Below, piece after piece: positions 51,969 through 61,072 of a stretch of DNA of 64,000 bases (positions are counted from its first letter, which is position 1; every line of letters starts with the position of its first letter). The position numbers and the translations under genes were made by a program. Below the pieces are notes generated by a model. It saw only the letters and a program-made list of their open reading frames with translations, made no database searches and was not told the DNA's origin. The stretch is taken from assembly GCA_023392125.1 (NCBI GenBank), contig JAEVZS010000002.1, positions 372,001-436,000 on the forward strand. Reading direction: 5' to 3'. The stretch is from Bacteroidota bacterium (GTDB lineage Bacteria; Bacteroidota; Bacteroidia; Cytophagales; Cytophagaceae).

Positions 51969-52030
51969 TTTGTCTGATACTTTATCGTTCGTTTACAACA
52001 GAATTGTTTAATATATATTATTTAGATCCG

Positions 52031-53155
52031 ATGAATACAGGAATAGCAGCCGGCTGGCGATTTACTCTTTTTTTCCTTTGTTTGAGCAGCTGGGGTTACA
52101 GCTCAGAGCATGAGCAGGCCGTAAAAGATACGGTGAGTATCGAAGCTAAGATAGGGCAAATGGTTATGATAGGAATCAATGACCGCACGAGTATCTCTGC
52201 ATCGGATCCCCTGTATAAAGAAATAGCGGCTGGTCTTGTTGGCGGAGTCGTCTTATATGAAAAAAACATTGCCAGAACAGAATCATCCGAGCGTCTGAAG
52301 AAACTGGTCAGAGAAATGCAAAAGGCATCCCCCGTTCCCTTATTTGTTTCCATTGATGAAGAAGGCGGAAAAGTGCATCGTATGAAAGCAAAATATGGCT
52401 TTATCGATATTCCTTCGGCGGCTGAGCTGGGCAGAAAAGACAATATAGATTCTACATACAGCCAGACCAAAAAGCTGGCTGATGTTATGGCTGCTCATGG
52501 CATCAATCTTAACTATGCTCCCGATATCGATCTCGGAACCAATCCTTCCAATCCGGTAATTGCAAAGCTTGACAGAAGCTATTCGGCAAATCATGAAGTG
52601 GTGAGCAGACACGGACTGGCCTCTGTTAAGGCCCATCATGATGCAGGCGTAAAGACTGTCATCAAGCATTTTCCCGGCCATGGCAGTTCTACAACTGATT
52701 CCCATAAAGGCATTACAGATGTGACCAATCTGTGGAATGTCGTGGAAATTTTTCCGTTTCATGATTTAATAAAAAGCGGGCAGGTGGACGGAATTATGAC
52801 AGCACATATTATAAACTGCCGGTTGGACAGTGCATGTTTACCCGCTACACTTTCTTATACTATTATCAATGGTATTCTCAGAAATATCCTTAATTACCAG
52901 GGAGTAGTATTTTCCGATGATATGCAGATGTATGCAATCAGCAAAAACTATGGACTGGAGAATGCCATTAAATTGTCAATCAATGCCGGAGTAGATGTTA
53001 TTATGTTTGCGAATAATGTGAATCTTAATGATCAGATCAGCGCAACAAAGGTACATCAGTTGATTCTTGACCTGGTAAAAAAAGGTGAAATATCAGAAGA
53101 GAGAATTGATGAAGCATATAAACGGATTATTGCATTAAAGAATAAAACGTTATAA
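52031..53155 (+). CDS. Family GH3 glycosidase, NagZ-like
   Basis: A secreted 374-residue hydrolase, expected to remove N-acetylglucosamine from peptidoglycan fragments or chitooligosaccharides. After a signal peptide it has IGQMVMIGI, PLFVSIDEEGGKVHRM, NLNYAPDIDLGTNPSNPVI, the KHFPGHGSSTTDSHKGITDV loop with the His/Asp acid-base dyad, and the nucleophile Asp in GVVFSDDMQMYAI. It has only the N-terminal TIM barrel, like NagZ; E. coli NagZ is cytoplasmic, but here export is predicted. The start at 52031 opens the signal peptide. It is convergent with the MATE gene (5 bp apart). Confidence 0.88.
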   Translation: MNTGIAAGWRFTLFFLCLSSWGYSSEHEQAVKDTVSIEAKIGQMVMIGINDRTSISASDPLYKEIAAGLVGGVVLYEKNIARTESSERLKKLVREMQKASPVPLFVSIDEEGGKVHRMKAKYGFIDIPSAAELGRKDNIDSTYSQTKKLADVMAAHGINLNYAPDIDLGTNPSNPVIAKLDRSYSANHEVVSRHGLASVKAHHDAGVKTVIKHFPGHGSSTTDSHKGITDVTNLWNVVEIFPFHDLIKSGQVDGIMTAHIINCRLDSACLPATLSYTIINGILRNILNYQGVVFSDDMQMYAISKNYGLENAIKLSINAGVDVIMFANNVNLNDQISATKVHQLILDLVKKGEISEERIDEAYKRIIALKNKTL

Positions 53156-53160
53156 GCCGA

Positions 53161-54573
53161 TCAGAAAGTAACAGATCCTTCCAGCTCCTGTTTTGAGTCT
53201 GAGGGATCTGTTACGCTGGAGTCTTTAAGCATTCTGCTGATTTTAAGCCTGAACCGGTAAATGAGCAGAACCGCGGCAATCGATAATCCGATAAGAAATC
53301 CGTACCAGATACCAACAAGCCCCAATCCTTTTTTGAAAGCCAGAATATAACCAACCGGAAGCCCGATAATCCAGTAAGCAATCAGAGCAACCATTGTGGG
53401 CAGTTTTACGTCCCCGAGACCACGCAAAATCCCAAGGCTTACACATTGCAAACCGTCGGATAACTGGAAAAAGGCAGTGATTAATAGTAAGGAAGAAGCC
53501 ATCGTTATGATCTCTTCACTGGCAATATATAATCCAGGCATCCATGATCTGAAAACCATAAACAATGTTGCATTACACAGCATGAATACCAATACCATCC
53601 GCAGCGCTGTTTTTCCTGACTGGTATATTTGTTTGGGTGCTTTTTTGCCATAGCCGTATCCTACCCGTACAGTTGCAGCAGAGGCAAGTCCGGTTGCTGC
53701 CATATAGGTAACAGACGCCAGATTTAAGGCAATCTGATGGGCTGCGATTTCTTTGGTTCCGAGCCATCCGGCCATAATTGCAGCAAAGCCAAAGGCACCA
53801 GATTCAAAAGACAATTGAGTACCAATGGGGAAGCTGGTTTTTGAAAGAGTTATGATTTCTTTCCATTGGAATGCAATATTTTTCAGTAAGCCGATATAAT
53901 AACGAAGCTGGCTATTCCAGCGGATATACAGTAGCAAGACTACTCCCATGTATATTCTTGATACAAATGTTGTCATTGCTGCGCCCTCCACTCCCATGGC
54001 GGGCATGCCCAGCTTCCCGAATATAAACAGGTAGTTTAAAAATATATTGAGCAGATTGCCGGAAATACTGATAAACATGGCAGGTCTCGTGATGCTCAGG
54101 CCTTCTGCAAACTGTTTTAATGCCTGATATAGCATAAGAGGAAACATGCTTGCCGCCAGCCACTGGAAATAAATGGTAGTAAACCCGATTATTTCTGCCG
54201 GCTGATCCAGAAATCTTAGAAAAGACGAGCCATACCAGAGAATAACTGACAGAATTGCTCCAAATCCGATATTAAGAACAAAGCCATGCTTAAGGATGGA
54301 AGAGATTTTTTGCGCATTGTTTTCTCCGTCGGCTTTTGCTACCAGCGGAGACAGGCCATAGGAAACTCCAATGCCCAGCATCATAAAAGGAATAAAAACA
54401 CTCAGCCCTATAGTGGAGGCAGCCAGCTCTATGCTGCCTAGTTTTCCGAGCATCATGCTGTCTGCCACACCCACCGAAATATGTCCTAACTGGCTCAGAG
54501 TAACCGGCCAGGCTATTCTCATGAGCTTTCGGGCTTCGCTGCCTTTGGAGAGAGTCAAGATCTTTTCCCGCAT
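53161..54573 (-). CDS. MATE-family multidrug/Na+ antiporter
   Basis: A 470-residue exporter with twelve membrane segments in two six-helix bundles, e.g. MRIAWPVTLSQLGHISVGVADSMMLGKLG and ATTVRVGYGYGKK-type motifs (SAATVRVGYGYGKKAPKQIYQSG) in the second half. The PVTLSQLGHISVGVADSMMLGKLGSIELAA start matches the NorM/DinF-like class. It exports cationic drugs or metabolites with Na+ or H+. No regulator lies next to it. The 3' end is 5 bp from a convergent gene and there is no obvious terminator. Confidence 0.9.
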   Translation of the reverse strand: MREKILTLSKGSEARKLMRIAWPVTLSQLGHISVGVADSMMLGKLGSIELAASTIGLSVFIPFMMLGIGVSYGLSPLVAKADGENNAQKISSILKHGFVLNIGFGAILSVILWYGSSFLRFLDQPAEIIGFTTIYFQWLAASMFPLMLYQALKQFAEGLSITRPAMFISISGNLLNIFLNYLFIFGKLGMPAMGVEGAAMTTFVSRIYMGVVLLLYIRWNSQLRYYIGLLKNIAFQWKEIITLSKTSFPIGTQLSFESGAFGFAAIMAGWLGTKEIAAHQIALNLASVTYMAATGLASAATVRVGYGYGKKAPKQIYQSGKTALRMVLVFMLCNATLFMVFRSWMPGLYIASEEIITMASSLLLITAFFQLSDGLQCVSLGILRGLGDVKLPTMVALIAYWIIGLPVGYILAFKKGLGLVGIWYGFLIGLSIAAVLLIYRFRLKISRMLKDSSVTDPSDSKQELEGSVTF

Positions 54574-54660
54574 AGAGTGTCTTCTTCAACGACAAATCTA
54601 CTGGAAATATTCCATTTCTATCCGGTATAAGAGATAAGGAAGCAAGCGGATGAAATTACA

Positions 54661-55992
54661 TCATTGTGTCTTTAAGGATATCAGCCGTTTAAAGAAAAAG
54701 AAAAAATAAAATTTAATATAACGGGGAAGGCTTAGAAATTCCACTCCAAAATTTTTTGACATGTAAATCTGGTTCAGCAATGCAACAATCATCATGGTAG
54801 TAAGAGAGGCATAAGCAGCGCCGATTGTACCAAAAACGGGTATGGCAATACCATTCAGAACAAAGTTAATAGCAGCATTACGTGCTACGAAGAACATATT
54901 CTTTTTTGCCTTGCCGATTGCTTCAAGGAGTATACCCATCTGTTTGTTTAACGGGATAATCAGGCCATAAAGCATGGTAACTCTCAGAATGCTGGCACTG
55001 TCCATATATTGATCACCTGCCAGGAGCCATATAATGGTATCCGAAAACAGTATAACCATAATGACACACGGAGTAACAAAAAGCAGGATGACTGCCACTG
55101 ATTTTTCGTACAAATCCTTAAAAATTCCCTCTCCTTGATTTTTAGCCTTTTCTACTGCTTTGGGAAACAGCATAGATGCCAAAGCCATCGAGGGCACCTC
55201 AAACAGATTGGCAATGCGGATGGCAACATTATATGCGGCTACAGCTACCGGTGAAATAAAGAAAGCGAGCATCCAGGTATCAATGTAACGCATCAGGACA
55301 GCGCTGACGCTGGTTCCCAGAGTATAATACCCATAGCTGAATAGCTGTTTCGCCCAGGCTTTGTCGTATGGTACATCAAGTCTGAATATATCACGTACAT
55401 AGATATAGGAGCATACTACACCCATAAGCGATGAAAAACCATAATAAATGGCAAGAGCCTCGAGACTGAGCTGTTTTTTGCTGATGTAATAATAGCCTAT
55501 GATCAAAATGAGCAGCACTCCTCTTGTCAGAACCCCGGCAAAAGCACCTTTGAACCGATAATTTGCTTTCAGAATATACTCAAAGTGAAATAGAAAACTA
55601 TGTATAATATTGGTTGCCAGGTAAATGATAAACAGCAGGAAAAGCTGAGGATTTTCCCATGCAATGCTTACCGGGTACATGATCAGCAACAACAAAACGG
55701 AGCACAATGTAGACAGTCCGATGTTTAACAAAAATGAAACAAACTGAATTTTAAGTTTATTTTCAGGAGTTTCCGTACCCAGGAAGCGGATAAGCGGATT
55801 CTGAAAGAAGCCATTTCTGGCAGTATCAAGCAATGTTGTGATCGTCAGAAAGAAGATCCATATACCATAATCCTCCTTATTCAATACTCTTACTAACAGA
55901 AAAAAGTTGATAATACCGGTTATGAGAATGGTCATGCGTTCCAGCATGGTAAACTTTCCGGAACCAATCCAGTACGATTTATCCTTCATCAT
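54661..55992 (-). CDS. Polysaccharide flippase (Wzx/MOP family)
   Basis: A 443-residue membrane protein with about twelve helices, typical of the Wzx-type lipid-linked oligosaccharide flippases: TMLERMTILITGIINFFLLVRVLNKEDYGIWIFFLT at the start and WAKQLFSYGYYTLGTSVSAVLMRYIDTWMLAFF in the middle. It should move lipid-linked sugar units across the inner membrane for surface polysaccharide. The neighbouring sulfotransferase gene (divergent, 176 bp) suggests a sulfated sugar product, but no glycosyltransferases are in the window. Confidence 0.85.
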   Translation of the reverse strand: MMKDKSYWIGSGKFTMLERMTILITGIINFFLLVRVLNKEDYGIWIFFLTITTLLDTARNGFFQNPLIRFLGTETPENKLKIQFVSFLLNIGLSTLCSVLLLLIMYPVSIAWENPQLFLLFIIYLATNIIHSFLFHFEYILKANYRFKGAFAGVLTRGVLLILIIGYYYISKKQLSLEALAIYYGFSSLMGVVCSYIYVRDIFRLDVPYDKAWAKQLFSYGYYTLGTSVSAVLMRYIDTWMLAFFISPVAVAAYNVAIRIANLFEVPSMALASMLFPKAVEKAKNQGEGIFKDLYEKSVAVILLFVTPCVIMVILFSDTIIWLLAGDQYMDSASILRVTMLYGLIIPLNKQMGILLEAIGKAKKNMFFVARNAAINFVLNGIAIPVFGTIGAAYASLTTMMIVALLNQIYMSKNFGVEFLSLPRYIKFYFFFFFKRLISLKTQ

Positions 55993-56168
55993 TTTTTGAG
56001 ATAGTTTTCACCTGCCACGATTCGTTCAGACATTGAGAAGAAGACGATATCCTGATTAACACTGATATATTTCGTATTGTTTTGAACCCGGAATAGCACT
56101 CCTTTGACTGTTTTAAACATTTTTATCTGTTACCGAATTTAGCTTTTGTATAAGTAAATAAAGCACAT

Positions 56169-57086
56169 ATGAATCAGTCATATACTCTGCCTAACTTTTT
56201 GATTGTCGGAATGGCAAAATGCGGAACTTCATCACTGAGTAAATACCTTCAACAACATCCTGATATATATATCAGTCACAAAAAAGAGCCTCGTTTTCTA
56301 AGCAGCCAGGTTATGCGTTTCCCGATGAACGGTCCAAAGGATGATCTGGTGGAAAGCTGGTATGTAAAAGATTTTGAGTCATACCAGGAGCTGTTTGCCG
56401 GAGCCGGAGAAAAAGCAATCGGAGAAGCGAGTGCGGATACTCTTTATTTTTATAAAGGCACTATTCCCGTTATCAAGCACTATCTTGGCAATCCCAAGAT
56501 TATCATTATTATCCGGAATCCTGTCAAGAGAACTTTATCTGCCTATAAGCATTTGCTGAGGGACAGACGTGAAAATCTTACACTGGAAGAAGCGCTTGCC
56601 AGAGAAAATGAACGGATCAGAGACAATTATGAACTGATATACCATTATAAGGCAGCCAGTCTGTATTACGAACCGATCAAAGCATTTAAAGAGGCCTTTC
56701 CGGAAGTTATGGTTCTTCTCAACGAAGATCTTATGCAGGCACCAATGGCAACCCTCAATGAGGTATTTCGCTTTCTGGAAGTGCCTACGTATGATAACGT
56801 AGACACTACCCTCAAACATAATACTTCTGGAATGCCCCGAAATAACATGTTACAGGATTTCTTCCAGCAGGATCACCTGGTACGTAAGGCAGTGAAGCCA
56901 ATTGCCCGTGCAATATTTCCATCAAAAGAGAAGCGTGAGCGTTTCTTTTACTGGATAACCCAGAAAAACCTTAAAGAACTGACGCTTCAGCCCGAAACCA
57001 AATCGTTGCTGATTAATGAATACCGGGATGATATAATAAAAACAGGTCAGCTGATCAACAGAGACCTGAGTATGTATCTGAAATAG
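56169..57086 (+). CDS. Sulfotransferase domain protein
   Basis: A 305-residue PAPS-dependent sulfotransferase. The 5'-phosphosulfate-binding loop is NFLIVGMAKCGTSSLSKYLQQHP and the 3'-phosphate-binding motif is IIIIRNPVKRTLSAYKHL; a catalytic Lys/His region is plausible in SHKKEPRFLS. The pattern is that of carbohydrate sulfotransferases such as NodH and heparan NDST-like enzymes. Likely sulfates a surface or exported polysaccharide. Upstream, in divergent orientation, lies a polysaccharide flippase. Cytoplasmic, no signal peptide. Confidence 0.9.
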   Translation: MNQSYTLPNFLIVGMAKCGTSSLSKYLQQHPDIYISHKKEPRFLSSQVMRFPMNGPKDDLVESWYVKDFESYQELFAGAGEKAIGEASADTLYFYKGTIPVIKHYLGNPKIIIIIRNPVKRTLSAYKHLLRDRRENLTLEEALARENERIRDNYELIYHYKAASLYYEPIKAFKEAFPEVMVLLNEDLMQAPMATLNEVFRFLEVPTYDNVDTTLKHNTSGMPRNNMLQDFFQQDHLVRKAVKPIARAIFPSKEKRERFFYWITQKNLKELTLQPETKSLLINEYRDDIIKTGQLINRDLSMYLK

Positions 57087-57177
57087 GAATATATATAATA
57101 TTACCGTGTCTTTGGAGACGATAAAAGTAATTCATGGGGATTGGGTTGGGCTGATAAAATAGTATTGCTGGAATGAA

Positions 57178-59142
57178 ATGACAACTGGCTTAAACTTAAA
57201 TAAACTGTCTCTGGCGGGTTTAGTCCTGACCCTGGGAATCATATATGGTGATATCGGAACCTCCCCCTTGTATGTTATGAAGGCAATAGCGGGTTCAGAC
57301 AGGATAAATAAAGAGTTGATACTTGGCGCCTTATCATGTATATTCTGGACCCTGACTATCCAAACAACCTGCAAGTATATTCTTCTTACGCTTAACGCTG
57401 ACAATAATGGAGAAGGTGGAATTTTTTCACTTTATGCTCTTCTCAGGAAAAATAAGCCTGGTTTGATATGGCTGGCAGTAATTGGCGGGAGCCTGCTGCT
57501 GGCTGATAGCATGATTACCCCTCCCATCTCCATTACCTCTGCTGTTGAGGGACTAAATATTGTCTTTCCGCATTTACCGGTTGTTCCTATTGTATTGACA
57601 ATAATCGGAATATTGTTTTTTTCACAGCAGTTTGGTACCAAAATCATGGGGCTTACTTTTGGTCCGGTAATGTTATTATGGTTTTCCATGCTGGCAACTC
57701 TGGGTGCGCTTCAGGTGATAAAAAATCCATTTGTTCTGCTGGCGATGGATCCGGTATTTGCACTGCGATTTTTAATCCATTATCCGAATGCCTTCTGGAT
57801 ATTGGGAGCCGTTTTTTTATGTACAACAGGGGCAGAAGCTCTTTACTCTGATCTCGGGCACTGTGGTAAAAAAAACATACGGATAAGCTGGATATTTGTA
57901 AAAACCTGCCTGCTATTAAACTATTTCGGGCAGGGAGCATGGCTCTTGCAACAGGATTATCTTGAAGGACGGAATCCGTTTTATGGGGTAATGCCGGAAT
58001 GGTTTCTGTTGCCCGGAATAATAATAGCTACTATTGCCGCTATTATTGCCAGTCAGGCGCTGATCAGCGGGTCATTTACGCTTATTGGAGAAGCTATTCG
58101 GATGAATACCTGGCCAAAGCTTAAAATGTTGTTTCCTACTACACTTAAAGGGCAATTGTATATTCCTACGGTTAACTGGATGCTTGTCGCCGGATGTTTT
58201 TTTATTGTGCTTTATTTTCGAAAATCAGAAAATATGGAGGCTGCATACGGGCTGGCAATTAATCTCACCATGCTGACTACTACTTTTCTCCTGATTTATT
58301 ATCTGAGGATTAAGAAAAAGTGGTCATATTATCTGCTAATTCCGGTAATATGCATTTTTATGGCGATTGAGGCCGCGTTTCTGATAGCCAATCTTGCCAA
58401 GTTCAAACATGGAGGATACATTACCCTTTTGGTTGGAGGAGTATTTGTTATTGTTATGTACATATGGTATCATGCCTACAAGATCAAGCAGCAGCTTACC
58501 GAGTATACAAACATAAAACCATTTCTGGAGGCATTTAAGTCAATCAGAGATGATGAAGTTATTCCGAAGTATTCAACGCATCTGGTGTATCTTTCTAATA
58601 GTAATGATCCCGAAAAAATTGAAACGAAGATAATCTATTCTGTTTTTCAAAAAGCACCAAAAAGAGCTGATTATTATTGGTTTTTGCATATTCATGTTAC
58701 AGACGAACCATATACGCTAAAATATAAGGTAAATCATATGCTGGTTGATGATATTGTCCGGATTGACTTTTATCTTGGTTTTCGCGTCGAACCTCGTCTG
58801 AATCTGTTTTTCAGGAAAGCGGTAGAAGATCTGCTGAAATCAGACGAAATACATATTAGTACCCGATACCCCTCAATCAAAAAAATTAATTCGATCGGAG
58901 ACTTTAAGTTTGTAGTGCTTCAGAGACATTTGAGCGTAGAGTCAGATCTTCCGGCCTGGGAGCAATTGATCATGAATCTTTATTTTTATCTCAAAAAAAT
59001 TGCCGTGTCTGATGAAGATGCTTTTGGGCTGGAAACAAGCGCTGTAGTTATAGAGAAAATTCCGTTGGTTCTATCGCCGGTTCGCAATATAGAACTTGAG
59101 CGAATTGAGAATGATGATAATCTGGGAGAATACAATTCCTGA
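57178..59142 (+). CDS. kup: Potassium transporter Kup
   Basis: A 654-residue K+ uptake permease with about twelve membrane segments followed by a C-terminal hydrophilic domain (from residue ~440). Seen: GIIYGDIGTSPLYVMKA (the family's signature), NGEGGIFSLYALL, and TTGAEALYSDLGHCGKKNIRISW. Length and layout match the Kup/HAK/KT family. It runs 6 bp from the convergent thioredoxin gene with no terminator seen. Expected role is K+ uptake by H+ symport at the inner membrane. Confidence 0.95.
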   Translation: MTTGLNLNKLSLAGLVLTLGIIYGDIGTSPLYVMKAIAGSDRINKELILGALSCIFWTLTIQTTCKYILLTLNADNNGEGGIFSLYALLRKNKPGLIWLAVIGGSLLLADSMITPPISITSAVEGLNIVFPHLPVVPIVLTIIGILFFSQQFGTKIMGLTFGPVMLLWFSMLATLGALQVIKNPFVLLAMDPVFALRFLIHYPNAFWILGAVFLCTTGAEALYSDLGHCGKKNIRISWIFVKTCLLLNYFGQGAWLLQQDYLEGRNPFYGVMPEWFLLPGIIIATIAAIIASQALISGSFTLIGEAIRMNTWPKLKMLFPTTLKGQLYIPTVNWMLVAGCFFIVLYFRKSENMEAAYGLAINLTMLTTTFLLIYYLRIKKKWSYYLLIPVICIFMAIEAAFLIANLAKFKHGGYITLLVGGVFVIVMYIWYHAYKIKQQLTEYTNIKPFLEAFKSIRDDEVIPKYSTHLVYLSNSNDPEKIETKIIYSVFQKAPKRADYYWFLHIHVTDEPYTLKYKVNHMLVDDIVRIDFYLGFRVEPRLNLFFRKAVEDLLKSDEIHISTRYPSIKKINSIGDFKFVVLQRHLSVESDLPAWEQLIMNLYFYLKKIAVSDEDAFGLETSAVVIEKIPLVLSPVRNIELERIENDDNLGEYNS

Positions 59143-59148
59143 TAATTC

Positions 59149-59448
59149 CTATACAAACTCTGAAAGAACCTGCTGAAGCTGTTGGTAATTTAAAACACCT
59201 GCTTCTTTCCATATTACCTGTCCGTCTTTTATCAGAACAAAGGTTGGAACACCACGCACTTCATAATGCAGAGCTTCCTGAAGGTATTTTTCTACATCAA
59301 TTTTTATAATAGTTACTTTGTCCCTCATATCCCGGGAAAGTCTGTCTATTTCCGGTTCGATAGATTTACAGGGGCCACACCATTCAGCATAGAAATCGAT
59401 GAGAACAGGTAGCTCCGATTGTATCAGATCTGAGAAAGCAGGTTGCAT
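59149..59448 (-). CDS. Thioredoxin-like protein
   Basis: A 99-residue thioredoxin with the redox motif WCGPC (LIDFYAEWCGPCKSIEP), the cis-Pro loop GVPTFVLIKDG, and the usual alpha/beta length. It is slightly shorter than E. coli TrxA at both ends. Cytoplasmic disulfide reductase; could serve MsrA and other reductases, but no partner is adjacent. Convergent with kup. Confidence 0.92.
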   Translation of the reverse strand: MQPAFSDLIQSELPVLIDFYAEWCGPCKSIEPEIDRLSRDMRDKVTIIKIDVEKYLQEALHYEVRGVPTFVLIKDGQVIWKEAGVLNYQQLQQVLSEFV

Positions 59449-59528
59449 ACAGGCAAATATTTAATCGTGAGGAGTCAATATAAAAAATAAAGCTGAGATA
59501 GTTTACTGTTTAATCGGCTGCAAAATAT

Positions 59529-59560
59529 TTTGGGGATTAGATACAGAGTAACTATTTTTG
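59529..59560 (+). promoter_or_regulatory. Promoter of efp (phylum-type -33/-7)
   Basis: TTTG at 59529-59532 and TATTTTTG at 59553-59560, 20 bp apart, match the Bacteroidota consensus TTTG / TAnnTTTG. The efp start lies at 59583, giving a 5' UTR of about 16-19 nt. Confidence 0.8.
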
Positions 59561-59582
59561 TCGCTTTAGTGAAATTGATTTT

Positions 59583-60149
59583 ATGGCAACTACTTCAGAT
59601 TTATCAAGAGGAGCGTTTTTACGCTATAACAATGAGTTAATACAGGTTCTTGAATCTGTTCATATTACTCCTGGAAAAGGACAGGCTCAGTATCAGGTCA
59701 AAGGACGTAACGTTAAAACCGGAAAACAATCAGAAATCAGATTCAGATCCGGTGAAAAAATTGATCTGGTAAAAGTTCAGACCAAAGAAATGCAGTTCTT
59801 ATATAAAGAAGGAAATGCATTAATGTGTATGGACAATGAAACCTATGAGCAGTTACCGATCGCGGCAGAGTTGTTTGGTGATGCCTTGAAGTTTCTTAAA
59901 GAAAATATGATAGTAACTATTCAGTTTGACGATAATGATGAGGCGGTTTTTGCCGAGCCACCCACCTTTGTTGAACTGGAAGTTACCTATACCGAACCAG
60001 GTATAAAAGGTGATACTGCTACCAGAACACTAAAGCCGGCAACCCTTGAAACCGGAGCAGAAATCAGTGTTCCGCTTTTTGTAGATATGGGAGAAATTAT
60101 TAAAATAGATACGCGTACGAGCGAGTATGTAGAGCGGGTTAAAAAATAA
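59583..60149 (+). CDS. efp: Translation elongation factor P
   Basis: Rescues ribosomes stalled at polyproline stretches. A 188-residue three-domain protein: KOW-like domain I with the exposed loop HITPGKGQAQYQ (Lys at the tip), domains II and III with MQFLYKEGNALMCMDNETYEQLPI and the C-terminal signature region VPLFVDMGEIIKIDTRTSEYVERV. No EpmA, YmdB or EarP modification gene lies in the window. It has a consensus promoter and a strong terminator, so it is monocistronic. Confidence 0.96.
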   Translation: MATTSDLSRGAFLRYNNELIQVLESVHITPGKGQAQYQVKGRNVKTGKQSEIRFRSGEKIDLVKVQTKEMQFLYKEGNALMCMDNETYEQLPIAAELFGDALKFLKENMIVTIQFDDNDEAVFAEPPTFVELEVTYTEPGIKGDTATRTLKPATLETGAEISVPLFVDMGEIIKIDTRTSEYVERVKK

Positions 60150-60167
60150 TTATCTTAAGAATAATTT

Positions 60168-60202
60168 AAAAAGGCTCCCTGAGAATTCACGGGAGCCTTT
60201 TT
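60168..60202 (+). terminator. Terminator of efp
   Basis: AAAAAGGCTCCC, 11-nt loop, GGGAGCCTTTTT: a 12-bp stem followed by further T's. Confidence 0.92.
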
Positions 60203-60252
60203 TGCTAAAGCAATATGTACGCTACTACATGTCAGAGAACATGTGTTTTACT

Positions 60253-60444
60253 TTATATTACCTGAACCTTTACGGCATTAAGTCCTTTTTTTCCCTTTTC
60301 TACTTCAAATTTAACCTGGTCATTCTGACGAACCTGATCGATCAGACCTGAAGAATGTACAAAAATGTCATTTCCGGGAATTTCTGGTTTAATAAATCCA
60401 AAACCTTTAGACTCATTAAAAAATTTGATTGTACCTTTTTGCAT
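60253..60444 (-). CDS. Cold-shock domain protein
   Basis: A 63-residue CspA-like RNA chaperone. The RNP1-like motif is KGFGFI (SKGFGFIKPE) and RNP2-like is DIFVHSSGL; QKGTIKFFNESKG is the usual start. A longer frame (to 60615) would add a non-homologous N-terminus, so the ATG at 60444 is chosen. The upstream sequence, 68 bp from the divergent DUF1653 gene, is AT-rich. Binds single-stranded nucleic acid; helps translation at low temperature or growth change. Confidence 0.92.
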   Translation of the reverse strand: MQKGTIKFFNESKGFGFIKPEIPGNDIFVHSSGLIDQVRQNDQVKFEVEKGKKGLNAVKVQVI

Positions 60445-60512
60445 AAAATAATAAATTGAATTGTAGAACAATAACCGTTGAATAGGAAGATTGTTTTGGT
60501 TATTTAAAAAAA

Positions 60513-60731
60513 ATGAAAACAGGGTTGTATAAACATTATAAAGGCAGCTATTACAAAGTAATATGTCTTGCCAGGCATTCAGAGACGAATGAAGAGCTGG
60601 TTGTTTATCAGACATTATACGGAGATCAGTCTGTCTGGGTACGCCCCAAAACTATGTTTGAGGAAGAGGTTTTCTATAATGGCGTATGGCAGGTCCGTTT
60701 CCAATATACAGAAGAATCGGACGGGGTCTGA
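60513..60731 (+). CDS. DUF1653 protein
   Basis: A 72-residue protein with the family pattern GLYKHYKGSYYKVICLARHSETNEELVVYQTLYGDQSVWVRP followed by MFEEEVFYNGVWQVRF. Function unknown in the family; small beta-rich fold. Divergent from the cold-shock gene. It ends at a terminator. Confidence 0.85.
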   Translation: MKTGLYKHYKGSYYKVICLARHSETNEELVVYQTLYGDQSVWVRPKTMFEEEVFYNGVWQVRFQYTEESDGV

Positions 60732-60736
60732 TAAGC

Positions 60737-60763
60737 AAAAAATCAGGTATTACCTGATTTTTT
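60737..60763. terminator. Bidirectional terminator
   Basis: AAAAAATCAGGTA / TACCTGATTTTTT, a palindromic stem with A and T runs, between the DUF1653 gene and the small convergent gene at 60779. Confidence 0.9.
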
Positions 60764-60778
60764 GCCAGTATTTATGTT

Positions 60779-61015
60779 TCAGCATGTAATATCTTCCTTC
60801 AATTCTTTATAAATTGGATTTTCATGCTTACCGGAAACCTTCTTTTCAACTTTATCATTCCAGCATTTTACCTGAATATAAGCTTCTTTTAAAGCTTCGC
60901 TACTGGGCATTTCGCTTCTCATTACCCCAAGAGCATCCGTGATATCCGATTTACCACCCAAAAGCCTGATAGTGCGTACCATCTCCCAAAACAAATCATT
61001 CTCCAGCTGAGTCAT
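60779..61015 (-). CDS. Small conserved-looking protein, unknown
   Basis: I do not recognise this protein. It has 78 residues, no signal peptide or membrane span, and is mostly helical with a charged C-terminus and one Cys near each end of the second half (VKCWND, DITC). It lies 57 bp after the DUF349 gene and before a terminator, so it is probably the last gene of the YqgE-DUF349 unit. The even composition argues for a real gene. Confidence 0.6.
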   Translation of the reverse strand: MTQLENDLFWEMVRTIRLLGGKSDITDALGVMRSEMPSSEALKEAYIQVKCWNDKVEKKVSGKHENPIYKELKEDITC

Positions 61016-61072
61016 ACTATTCTACTTTTTTAGTAAAACCGGAACAGCATGAGAAAGGTTTATGGATACTGC

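Noticed and set aside
57134..57154. A six-codon Gly-rich frame (MGIGLG) before kup, considered as a leader peptide
   Set aside because: Too short to distinguish from chance and no alternative hairpins or terminator follow it.
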